Positions 23,688 through 34,411 of a stretch of DNA of 64,000 bases are shown piece after piece (the first letter of the stretch is position 1; the number at the start of each line of letters is the position of its first letter). This DNA comes from Stereocaulon alpinum (lineage: Eukaryota > Ascomycota > Lecanoromycetes > Lecanorales > Stereocaulaceae). Location: positions 682,001-746,000 of the forward strand of contig JAEUBA010000004.1 of the NCBI GenBank assembly GCA_018257865.1, given 5' to 3'. The notes below the pieces were generated by a model. The model was not told where the DNA came from, searched no databases, and worked only from the letters and a program-made list of their open reading frames with translations. Both the position numbers and the translations under genes were made by a program.

Positions 23688-25110
23688 AGTAGTGCTGCTG
23701 CTGCCACCAGCTGAGGTGCAGACGGTCTTCTGAGAGTAAAGATTTGTTGTCAAAGCGTTGAGTACTTATCATAATGGCTCAATAATTTCATGATCACCAC
23801 CACATGGTCTTGTAGCTTTCGAACAGGCCGGGTTCTGTCTAACATGCTGCACATTGATCAGCAGTTGAACAAATCCTTGAGTCGGGAGGGCATGAGCATC
23901 GCGGTTTGAAGTTGATGTTGATGGAAGCGAAGCAGAATAGAAGAGAGGTATAATTATACTCCAACAAGCGGACAGGATGTACTTTCTGAACAGTTGCATG
24001 TATCTTACTCGCCTCGGGGAGGCGCAAATCAAAGAACCTGAGGATATCGGCTAAGCATTTTGGGGTTTAGCAATAAGCACCCCTGTCCTTTCTGCTGCCT
24101 TGTACGGCTGAGTTTCCATCAATCTGGAATGATCAACAGCCAATAGGGACTCATCGCATTCGAACAAACCGAGATAGAATATCCTGGATCACGCTACGAG
24201 TCCGCGTCCCCAATATGCATACATGGCTAATGCTATTGGCCTTACGGCCAGCTTGATCATTCGGCGACATGTGTCAGAAGCTCCATTTTATCTCTCATGA
24301 TGTTCATTCATGCTCCTACACACGTTCATACTGTTCTGGGAGAATTCAAAGAATTGCAACTGGTTGTGAGACCATTGCAGAAGCTTGTCAGTGACAGGAA
24401 TGTCACAAAAAGGGTCCCAGACTTGATGCAAAGTCTCGAAGGCTGCGTGAAAGGCTTCTCTAATCCGAGCCTCACAATAAACGTCGATAGGACATCCCGG
24501 ACGGTTCCTACGAGGCTGATGATCGGGAAGGATCCGAAAAGCTACATATACGATCGTCGTAGTATTCAGTGGCGCTCTCGTCGTGGTGCGATTGGCTCAT
24601 TCTGCAGCACTTCTCCTTGAATCCTCCCCACCCTGATGAAAGCCACCTTTCCTGGGAGTTGATCGTACATTGCTCTTATGGCATTTGGCACGACAGAAAG
24701 ATTTTGATAAGTCTATTGTCACAAGCTGTTATGGCAGCAGAAGGACAGTCTAGAAAATACCAGGCAACTGGCAATTCGTAGCCTTATCATAGATGACGTG
24801 TTCTGGACCGACAGACCCTGAGAGATCAGCATTTCGACGCTCTCGAACGGCCTAGCTAGCTCCCTGCCCCTGGAGCCGATAATCTCGGCTAATCCCTCCT
24901 ACCAAAATACAGGATCAGTCCTAACCCCTTGCTATCTTGCTACATGTGTTGTATGCAGTGGACATCCCTGTCAGAAGATGGTGACTTGTCGCGGGTTGAG
25001 ATGCCACGCGTTCGGGCCGCTGGGATCCGCATATAGAGTCCCCCACCCCGTCCATGATGGAACCAAATTCATCGAGCACTCCTCCTCCTTACTAACGCGC
25101 AACAACAGCA
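23688..25110. other. Intergenic between the PAN-like pair
   Basis: 1.4 kb separating the two related genes. No gene was recognised and no long direct repeat was noticed by eye. Confidence 0.4.
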
Positions 25111-25958
25111 ATGGCTCAGGCTCCAGGTCTTGAATTCGATGCTCGCCAGAGTGGAATTGTCAGCGACGATGGGCTCCATGCAGTGTCACCGATGTCTAGG
25201 GGTTTTGACGAGAAGAAAACACAGAACATGGACTCGGCAAATATATTCCCACAAGGCCAGCCGCAAGAGAGGAGAATCTTTGGGTTCCGCAGAGCTGTAT
25301 TCTGGCTAAGTATTGCAACTGCGCTTGCTCTAGCTCTTGCTATTGTGGCGGCAGCGGTGGGTGGATCTCTTGCGGTCAAAAGAGCGCATGACTTGGATCA
25401 GCTTCAGCAGGCGCAGGCGTATAACTATATTCTACCACATATGCGGAAAAAGAAGTCGTCGCTAATTGGCCTTACAGAAAAGTGGCATCTTGCGCTCATC
25501 AGCCGGGAAACAATACCACCATGCCTAACCCTACGCCCGTCAGCCCGACATGCAGTGCGAACCCAGGTACACTCACAACCTACGTTCCTCAGGCTTCCGG
25601 GACTCTGGGCGCGAATCCCGACAATTCTTTTTGTACCCCTGTTCCTTTGAGCAATTGTGGCTTGCTGGGACCCACCTGGACTGCCGTCTCCTCCTACTAC
25701 GTCCAATTCAACATTTCCTGCAATACAATTCTCCACGGTGGCGATGTGATACTTCTTAAGGTGTATCAATTTGAAGACTGCATCAACGCGTGTGCAAGCT
25801 ACAACGAGCTGATCCCGGCTCATCCAGGTTCGAATTGCTCTGCTGTTAGTTTCACAGCGGATCTATCTGGGCCAGGTAATTGCGCATTGAAGGACGCGAC
25901 TGCGAATGTTCCCACAAATACTCTTGACGTTGACAGTGCTATCCTCATGCCAAGCTGA
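25111..25958 (+). CDS. Single-pass membrane protein with PAN-like ectodomain, copy 2
   Basis: Two exons, 25111-25418 and 25478-25958 (59-base intron, phase 2), 262 residues. Residues 1-65 are polar and probably cytosolic. One transmembrane helix follows (AVFWLSIATALALALAIVAAAVGG) with the positive KRAHD after it, then a Thr/Pro/Asn-rich stalk with possible N-glycosylation sites, and a Cys-containing domain of about 90 residues: FNISCNTILHGGDV, YQFEDCINACASYN, NCSAVSFTADLSGPGNCALKD. The DC-x3-C plus later Cys and a CxLKD ending is a pattern of fungal PAN-like domains. Start chosen at MAQAPGL, the first ATG of the open frame. A role in surface sensing or adhesion is only an inference. Confidence 0.75.
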
Positions 25959-27135
25959 ATTAAAGGGCAGAAGCGGGAGATGATATGGTGACTGAGGGAA
26001 GTCGGTTCGAGAAGTGGAGCATTTAATCTCCATTGCTCAGCAGGTTGTGGTAGAAGCCCATATATTCGATGGGGCTTTGTCGCCAATGTGCTAATGTGAC
26101 CATTGTGATGGCTGAAATACGCGTTGAAGAATAATCATATGACTCGTAAGCAAAAAGCAAGTCAAAGTAAGGCCGAGGAGGCTGCCCTACCAAAGTAAGC
26201 CCACCAACGAGCTGAGCACACATGGATCAGAATCGCTTCTGACGTCTGTCAATTCATCGAGCGGGGCTGTGCAAGCTGGCGGGGGGGGGGGGGGGAATTT
26301 TGCCAGAAGCTGAACATCAAATATTTTATAAGTGGTTGAATAGTAGTTGGCTTGCATTAGTGAAGCTGAAACTCAAACAGCGACAGTGCCGACGATTCGA
26401 TTGGTAGATGCCAAGCCATCTCGCATAATGTTTCCTACCCTCCCATGGAATCTTGATTCCTGAGGCAGTGTTTCCTTGCACGGTTATGTTTCTGCACCTT
26501 GTACAGTCTAGAACGCATGGCTTGACTATTTATCTCATGTGAATGGGAGTTTATGCTTCATCTGCCGAAGCGAGTGATCTTGCGGCAGGTAATGGTTCAG
26601 TCAGTAAAGGAAAAAGTTAACAGCCTTACTATGAATAGTTTTATTCTAGGCCTTGATCAAGATACCCCCGCACCACGAACAGCACTTACGAATGATCGAC
26701 TTATTGGGTGCGCTCAGCTTAGGATGAGCCTGGTATCCAATGCTATCGCGGCGATAAGACTATGGGAATCCCTGAGTAACGCCATGCGTGTTAGGGAACG
26801 GACTGGAACGTGACATGTACCAGTAGAATACGATGTAATAGAGTGTTTGCTATGAGGGATTCAAGGAGTGGAAGTATGCGGTTATGTAGGTGTGCCAAGA
26901 CCCGCTGATTCAGCAGGGCCGCAGCGCCAGAAATGTGACAGAGCATCTTTGCACAGCCCGGCTTTGGTCTGGTTCTACGCAGGAACGTCAAGAACACACA
27001 GCATACCAGCACTTATACTGGGAGTTATATCCATATGTTCTCCTAGATGCTAACGATCTGACTGGCAAGAGAAAAGACTTCTGGACATTACGAGTATTCA
27101 TCGACCTGAACTGCTTTGGCTACGTCTAAGTAACC
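25959..27135. other. Gene-poor stretch with poly-G tract
   Basis: 1.2 kb without a supported gene. Includes the 15-base G run described separately. No carrier or reductase domain remnant was found here, although it lies directly downstream of the adenylation-only gene. Confidence 0.4.
26281..26295 (+). repeat. Poly-G homopolymer (15 bases)
   Basis: Uninterrupted run of 15 G. Its length may not be reliable in the assembly. Such runs are rare and may form G-quadruplex-like structure. Confidence 0.9.
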
Positions 27136-28950
27136 CTATTCTTCCCCACACTTCCTATACAAACCGCTCACTTCGTCCTGATATAAGTCAACTGTTGCTC
27201 TTCTCATCACCATTCCCTTCGCAGTCCACACAAAAGCTTTCGCTGGCTTCGACAATATCGTCAATTCCCTCGTAAGGCGCACAATATCTATGCAATCTTT
27301 GTTCGCCTCACTCACAACAGTCCAGACGTCGTCAACAACATCCCCATCTTTCCGGAGGATGTTCGCTGGTGACTTATCTCTTACAACATCCAAAATCAAA
27401 AAAGTTCTCGCTCTCCCTTGGCCCCCAAAAATCGCAGCTCGCACATCGGGGTGTTTCGCTATGATATTCTTCATGTGTGATGCAGGAAGACTATTGCCAT
27501 GCGATAAACTGACCAGATCATCGGTCCGGCCTGCAAACGCCCACAGGTCTGGTTTCGTCGGATGTCGAACCATCAAATCGTTTGGTGGGAATCGATCCAA
27601 GTGCGGATAGACCACGAAGACTTGCTGCCAACGTTCTAAGCCCTCTTTTCGACGAAACACAGCCTCGTACATGTCGTTGGTCCTGTATTCGAAGTCGAGA
27701 CCGATGGAAGGGCAGAATTTGTAGTAGTTCCAATCTGTGTCATCATGGACGCTAGCGTAGTAAGGACCGGCCTCTGTGCTACCGAGCGCTGACAACAATT
27801 TGACGTGCTGTGAGATTTTGTCTCCAGTGTCTTTGTTGAGAGAAGCCCCGGCGTAGTGCACGTATTTGAGGTTTCGTAGGTGTTCAAGCATACTGGGCTC
27901 ACGGCAGAGATCTTCGAGAAAAGAGGGTGGGAGAATTACCCCTGTCACATCTCCTAGGGTCATTACCTGGTCGACAATCGCTGCGGTCGCTGGTTGGTGG
28001 GCAGGTCCCATTACAACGACTGAGTCGAGTAGCACTGTCATTTGGAGTAGAGTAGTCATGCCGACAAACTGCACCAAGGCTACGATCAGTCTTTAAGCGT
28101 CGTAATAACTTCAAATTTCCACTCACGTGAAGAGACGGTAACGGAGAATACCAGCGCTCCTTGATATAGTGATGGCTCTGTAGCTGCTGATTGGCCTCTG
28201 GCATAATCAATGTGGCATCAAGCGAGGTCATCATAAGATTAGTGTAAACGATAGGTTTTGGAAGTCCTGGAGAATTTTAGAAGACCAAAAACTCCAGACG
28301 ATGAGAATGAACGTAGACTCATGACTTACCCGTCGTCCCAGACGTATGGAAAATAATCCACGGATCATTCCTAGCTTCTTCCCATCCTTTCGTATAAGGA
28401 TCGTGTTCTGCATCCTGGGCAAAGAGCCAACCCCTTTCATCAGGAGCGTCTATCACTGGCATGATCAAGCGACCCTTCACAAGGAGCTCGACATCTGCTT
28501 TGTTAGATGCAGCGCATATGTAAGCTTGGCTCCTTGTTGCTTCGAGCAAATGAATCTACGCCTCTACAGTGACGAAGGAGGACGGAAGTACTATCTACTC
28601 GCTAATAGTGAGTATAAATACACAACGAATAGTCACCTTTTCAGGTTCTTATAGCTCACCCTTCGTCCGACTTTCGTTGCTGCGACAGCCAGGATAGGAT
28701 ATCGCAGATCGTTGGGACCGGCATAGGCGAAAGTGTCAATGGAGCCGTTGCATTTGCCGAGTGTGGAGTCTAGCCACCAAGAGGCATGATTGATGGCATT
28801 TGCAAATCGCTTGTAGGTTACAGTACTGGACCCAGCGGAGAGATCTTCGCTTTTAGGTATGGATGCAGAGATTTTGTCTGGTGCTTTTGCTGCATAGTGG
28901 TCAATTGTTGAGGTTATGAATCTAGCACCATGCGTGCCATGTGAGGACAT
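27136..28950 (-). pseudogene. NRPS-like adenylate-forming enzyme (A domain only) with in-frame stop
   Basis: Exons 28950-28660, 28594-28330, 28266-28127 and 28068-27136. The domain order is that of the adenylation domain of fungal NRPS-like enzymes: VTYKRFANAINHASW (A1-like), HTSGTTGLPKP (A3, AMP/phosphate loop), LGSTEAGPYY (A5), FAGRTDDLVSLSHG (A7/A8) and AKGMVMRRATVDLY (A10 region). The protein ends right after A10, with no carrier, reductase or thioesterase domain. An in-frame TAG at 28558-28556 follows VLPSSFVTVEA and precedes IHLLEAT, where relatives are expected to have Gln (CAG). Using the TAG as part of a later acceptor (intron 28659-28556) restores the frame but deletes 13 residues around the A2 region. 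So it is either a pseudogene or an altered-splicing gene. Confidence 0.72.
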
Positions 28951-30388
28951 CGTGGTCTTGATATAGGACGGTGTATTGTATGTACAAGTTCGACGAGCAC
29001 TTGGTGGAGGGAAGTTTGCTTGGTCGACTTATAGTTTCGCTAGGCATGCCCAGGACTCGAAGACTATTCCTCGAAATGATATGATGGAATGGAGCTGGAG
29101 AACTAGCTCGAGTATGGATTGAAGGATCTATGACTGATCAGTGATTTGCTGACACTTAAATAGTGGACTGAGGCAGATAAGCAGCTGAAACAAGACTACC
29201 ATCCTATCTCGGCAGTATAACTTCCAGCATCCTTGTTATATTTGACGTTGTTTTCGTCCAATTGACCATTTGTCATGCCCGATTGCCCGTCATCCATGAT
29301 GCGTCGTTCAGCTCCAATATAGGCTGATCCTGCAGGATGACAGACTGCTGGCGACTGGTGCGGCTATCGATCCCAAAGGATTGCGAGCCTTATTGCCCAT
29401 CCCTGGTGATTGACGTGCGAAAAGCCAACTTCGTACAACTCAACTCCTTCGCCCTGTACAGACATACCGAGGTCTATGGGCAACACACGGGAGTGTTCAT
29501 TTGGGAAAGATGGGAATAGCATTGAGGTTGAATTCTTGGAACCTTCAACGTTTCATCAAGGGCCACGTGCCTTTCCAGCGCAGCAGATGACACTGATCCA
29601 GGTCGCATCCACGGTTGCCCGAATCGTGGAGAAAACACGGACATCGAAAACCGAGATCGTATGCTGGACTTTATGGACTAGTACAGGTTCATACCGGAAA
29701 GAGAGAACGAACGCTAGGTCACGCTGGTTATCTGATAGCAAGTAAGCAAACAGGCTGCCAATGAGCTCATGAGCTATGCAAGCTTATACTGAATGCGCTG
29801 TTTTCTTTCTCTACCGCTTTAGAACTTCGGCTTCTCAACTCTCTTCTCGTAAGACGGTGGGGGATGTTCTTTGAACATAGCTTCAACAACACCCGCATGT
29901 CCCTCTCCGATCTCCCACTAGAAAGCTCTTAGTGACATTTCTCCAGTAGTTCGTAATCCTTGCGTAAGGCCATCGAGCGGCCAGTACTCCATGATGGCGA
30001 GTCTAAGAGCTGTGTGCTCGGTCTTGACGACAGGGGGTAAGTCTTGAGTAATTTGACGAGTAACGATGTGTTGTGGGACGGGAAGAGATGAGTAAGCACA
30101 ACGAGGTAAGTCATTACTGACAAGTCCCAGCGCCCATTATCATCATCGCCACAGGTGGAAAGACGTGGCCCTTTGACTGCATGTTGTGAGAGTATGCAAC
30201 AAGGTGAGTAATGAGCAAAGCAGCATATGGAAAAAGAAGGCCTTAGACCTGCATCAGACCTGTATCTAGAATCTCTCGCGCACTTCACCAACCCTATTTA
30301 TCCCGTCGATCGCACAGATTACCATGAGAGACCAACGCACACCTATCGCCACAAACCCTTTCCCACCGCCACCTCCCCATGACACCTT
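28951..30388. other. Gene-poor stretch
   Basis: 1.4 kb upstream of the NRPS-like gene. Several short frames were inspected and none shows protein-like composition or a known motif. Confidence 0.4.
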
Positions 30389-30991
30389 TCACGCCGCTGC
30401 ACCACCTCCACCCTCATCATAAGCCACCTCCCCAAGCACAACATAGAACCCCCTCCCATGCCCAATCCCCACATGCCCCCCAGTCCTCAATCCCTCTCCC
30501 CTACCTTTCACACACTGCTCGCCCACCCTCTTCGCCGCAAAAGCAACAGCATCAACGCTGAAACTATCAACTTGCGACCGATTCATATTGTTAACGAAAA
30601 TATTACACGTCCCATAAGTCCAGTCGCCCTCTCTTGGAAGACGGACGTCGATGTTAGGATTTTCTGTTGGGAAACCCCAGCGGAGATCTTCAGTTGGTGC
30701 GGAGGGCGGGGCGATTTGCCACATTATTATTTGTTGGCAATTGGAGTAGTCGATGTCGAGTTGGTGACGGAAGTAAGAGGGTTGGAAGCATGTTACTTGG
30801 GAGGGGGCGGAGATGTTGAGAGGTGGATAAGGAGAGGTGTAGGTGGTTTTTGAGGAGATGTTGGGGTTGTGGATCATTGACGAAGGCGAAGTCGTAAGGA
30901 TTGTTTTCAATGAAGATGTGGGCGCTGGGCGTGCAAGAGAAGGAACGCACATCGTGAGGAGGGTTAGCGCAAGGATATCATTGACACCCAT
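30389..30991 (-). CDS. Small secreted protein
   Basis: Single-exon frame of 200 residues. Starts MGVNDILALTLLTMCVPSLARP, a hydrophobic signal peptide with a likely cleavage after ARP or SLA. The mature part is Ser/Thr/Pro-rich for ~50 residues. Then comes a compact region with four cysteines (VTCFQPS, YSNCQQI, YGTCNIF, GEQCVKG), the tight pairing typical of fungal secreted proteins. VDAVAFAAKRV followed by a Gly-rich RTGGHVGIGHGRGF block is also seen. The last residues are Gly/Ala-rich and may be unstructured. No enzyme motif was seen. It could be a cell-wall or effector-type protein; this is inference. Confidence 0.6.
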   Translation of the reverse strand: MGVNDILALTLLTMCVPSLARPAPTSSLKTILTTSPSSMIHNPNISSKTTYTSPYPPLNISAPSQVTCFQPSYFRHQLDIDYSNCQQIIMWQIAPPSAPTEDLRWGFPTENPNIDVRLPREGDWTYGTCNIFVNNMNRSQVDSFSVDAVAFAAKRVGEQCVKGRGEGLRTGGHVGIGHGRGFYVVLGEVAYDEGGGGAAA

Positions 30992-31609
30992 GTCAAAGTC
31001 ATACGCGGTTTAGAGGCCAGGTGTCTCCTAGGCCTCTCTGTTAGAGGAAAGAAGGATTCAGCGATCAAACAAGCTATGAGATTCGTATATCTTCGATCAT
31101 TGCGATGCCAGTTCGACTTCAAAATATGAGCTCACCACCCTTCTGCGCTTCGCAGCTATTGAATCATGTGGCTCGATCTTTCTGGCGAGCCGCAGGAGAC
31201 ATCATTGAATCGGAAAAGCTCCTGTGTAATTTGCGCAAAGGCTCGAATCTATGCGCTTCTGCGGGTTGGACAAGTGCGGCCACGGGCGGCGGGACAGCGG
31301 CTCTGGGTTCTATCGTCTTCACATTCATCCGAAAATTGGGATCTCTGGCTGTTTCGCAAAGTGACCCCAATTGCATTCAAGGGCAAGCCCCTCGGTAATT
31401 CTACGCCTGAGGGCCAGAGCCGGGGTTGAAGGCGAGCGAGAACGATCGACATGTGCGAACGACTGTGCTTCCAGCGAGGGTTCGTTGAGTATGCTGGACT
31501 ACTATGTCTATGATCCACTTCTATGTCCTTTGATACAAGTTCCTGTAAGGCAATCATCATGATCCGTTTCGGGTCAAGTGTCTGTTTCGTAAACAGAAGG
31601 TAGGCTGCA
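30992..31609. other. Intergenic
   Basis: About 600 bases between the secreted-protein gene and the end of the monooxygenase gene. A weak SSCVICAKAR match to a fungal zinc cluster near 31210 was rejected as a gene. Confidence 0.4.
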
Positions 31610-33223
31610 TCATTCATAATATCTTCTCTTCATCCCCAGGCCGTTCCTCAATCGATCTTCTTCTTTAACAACACTCAGTGGTAGCGCCTCTCCAATTCCA
31701 AAGAATACGAACAATGCCCACTTCCATCTAAATGGGTTAATCACAACACAGAATACAAACCAATACACTAGCTCCGAGTAGGTAAAGAAGTCGAAAGCCC
31801 CAGTCGGCGCAAATGACTTGAGAGTCTTGGTCATATCGATCCACCTTTTCATCCAGTATTCCTGCGGTCTGGCAAGAGGATCTACAAGGAACATCAAAAG
31901 CAGCCGTGTGTAAATGCCGATATGGTAGTTACCTACTCTTCAATTAGTATGTATCCTTCCGTTTCTCTTAAGACGGAGCAATACTCACCAACGGTACCAA
32001 TGCCGTTGACGTAAGTGCAATTGTTTGCGCAGACTGACATATGCTCAGGAGGAAAGCACTGCAGATACCAATTAGGCGGCTGGTAGGGTTCTTGGAACAC
32101 TTCATCTGGCAGAAAAGCCAGGCTAGGACGTTGGAAGCCGGTAGCCATTATGACCATATCTCCTTCGATCACGCTTTCCCTGCCAGGCCCTCCTTTCGGC
32201 ACACCTCTTGCGCGGTGATTGAAACGAATGCCATTTTCAGTGAAACCTTGAATATCACCACGGAACCATTCGGCTTTACCCTCCCGTATCTGGTGGAAGA
32301 TATCTGAGTTGACCATTGGAGTTCCTGCGAAGAGACCTCCGGTCCCAGCTGGAGGGGCGAGGTCTTCTAGGTCGCGGTAAAAGAAAATGCGAAGGAGAGA
32401 TTCAGGAATCCAGGAGAATACCGTCTCTTCGCCAAAGATATTGAAGGCTAGGAGTGTGTCGACAAAAGCATTACGTGGGATGATCCATTTGTCTGAGCGA
32501 GCGAGGACAGACGTTGATTTGGCTCCTGTATGGACGACGAACTCGAGGGCTTCAACCGCAGATGCTCCTCCACCAACGACGAGAACTTTCTTACCTTGGG
32601 CGGTCTTTCCGTCAAGCTTTGACGAGTGGTAAATTTCGCCTTTGAAATCTTCCTGGCCCTGTATGTGAGGTATCTTAGGATCGCCGCAAGTCCCCACCGC
32701 AGCCATGACTCCATCGAAGCGGCCATTAGATGGGTCATTAATGATCCATTGTCCTTGCTTGTCCTTACTCACAGAAGTTACACGGGTATTGAATTTAGTA
32801 CGTTCTTGTAGACCATACCGTTTCCATAGCTGGGTGATCTGGGAGACAATTTGTTGACGATCTGGGTAGCCAGAGCTCCATTTGACGGAAGGATGGAAGC
32901 GATACATGATGCTATGAATCTGGAGGCCGGAAGTGTTGTTGACTTTCTGAGGTTCTGTCAACAAACTCTAATTGAATTAGCGGATGTTGACTTACGGCCC
33001 AAATGCCCCCTAGGCTCTTTTCATCACCGGCTTCGAATATCGTGACATCAAAACCATGGCCGACGCAATGAGAGGCTGATGACACCCCTGTCAAGCCAGC
33101 ACCAATCACGGCGATTCGAGGCCTGTGAAGCTGGGCATGTGGTGGGGGTGGGATGGGAGATAGCAATTTGTCTAGGATCCATTGAAGGATTGAATAGAGG
33201 TAGAGGATTGGGTGAAATTCCAT
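31610..33223 (-). CDS. Flavin-containing monooxygenase
   Basis: Three exons (33223-32996, 32946-31989, 31932-31610), introns of 49 and 56 bases, 502 residues. Class B flavoprotein monooxygenase: it uses FAD, NADPH and O2 to oxygenate a small molecule. Seen in order: an N-terminal hydrophobic anchor-like stretch (ILYLYSILQWILDKLL), the FAD Rossmann motif VIGAGLTGVSSA, GGIWAKVNNTSGLQ, the FKGEIYHSS block resembling the FMO/Baeyer-Villiger signature, the NADPH motif VVGGGASAVEAL, and an ATGF motif (MVIMATGFQRP). The C-terminus is hydrophobic (YWFVFCVVINPFRW), another possible membrane contact. Start is MEFHPI; a start nine codons upstream (33250) is possible. Its neighbours, an A-only enzyme and a broken amidohydrolase, suggest an accessory metabolic locus, but the substrate is unknown. 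Confidence 0.85.
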
Positions 33224-34411
33224 GATAGGTAGTCTGTCATTAACATTCACTCAGAAATGCCTCTCAATTGATCCAAACCGAAGACGATGAGAGATCAATC
33301 AAACGGGCAGGGACGTGCCTTCATATAAAACTTTAGGAATCCTATATTTCGGCAATAGACGGAAGTATGACAAAGCTTAGCAGCGGCTATCGGCCCGCGT
33401 CAACGCTCCCGTCACCACCGTTAGGGCAAGAGCCTTAAATATTGTAATGGCGTTGGTCGTAACGTTATTTTTTTTGTTCTCTCACTTCATTATGACATCA
33501 GGATCAAAGTATTCTTTGTTGGTCGCGAGTATAATTCATGTATTTTCGCTAGAGTCAAGTCTGTACTGCACATATCTCTACGCGAGCAGAAAATATCGGC
33601 AAGATGCATGGAGGTCAATTCGTAGCCCTAACGCCCCAGCCGTTTCCGTTAAGTAGGCAGATTTGGGCGGGCTTTAGGGGACAAGGCCCCCTAGGTAGGC
33701 AGAGACAAAAGCTTGACAACTTCGGGTCGAATCTAGGGGGCCTGATATGCACCTTCCCAGGTACCCCACGATACTTCTCTAGGCGATACGTACGGTTTGG
33801 AGGCATTTCGGAGGACTGGCTTGGCTGCTAGCGCTGTCCCAGAAATTTTGATATCGACCTCCGTATTAACCTTACATCACCCAAAGCCTTGGTTCTGACG
33901 AAAGCTACCTTACTTTCATCTCGACTCAGCTAATATTCTACGCCTTTGTCCTTGGAAGTAGCTAGTAGCGATTACATCTCAAGCTGAAACATCCGTATAC
34001 TTTGTCCCAAGTAAGAGATTCTCTCATCCCTGGCCAGTTTGAGCTAGAACCTACTGACTTTCTACTCCTCATAAGCAGCGACCTGTTCAGTCTATACTCT
34101 TTTAGTGAGACAACAGACTTTGGTTACTGCTACTCTGGAGCAAAGGTAAATCAAGACGTTCGACACTCCAAGGTATCAGGCTGTGTCAACTAGGCTTAGC
34201 GGGTCGGAGTTTAGAAAAGGCTGTCCTATTCATAGGTGCGCCGCTCACGAAGTGATGCTGTATATCAAAGGAAGTTTATATCCGATTTCGTTCCGTCTTA
34301 TACGGGGTCAGTTGGTGTAAATGGTGTAGCCTAAATGGAAACCTTCGTAAAAGCGTATTGCATTGCTGGCTTAAGACAAAGCAAAGTGCATACAGTGTAA
34401 CCGTCCTGCCC
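33224..34411. other. Gene-poor stretch
   Basis: 1.2 kb. Only short frames; no recognisable gene, repeat or RNA. Confidence 0.4.

Noticed and set aside
31166..31429. Possible Zn2Cys6 cluster (SSCVICAKAR...) of a transcription factor
   Set aside because: Only the first CxxC fits; the other four cysteines are missing in all frames and no gene can be built around it.
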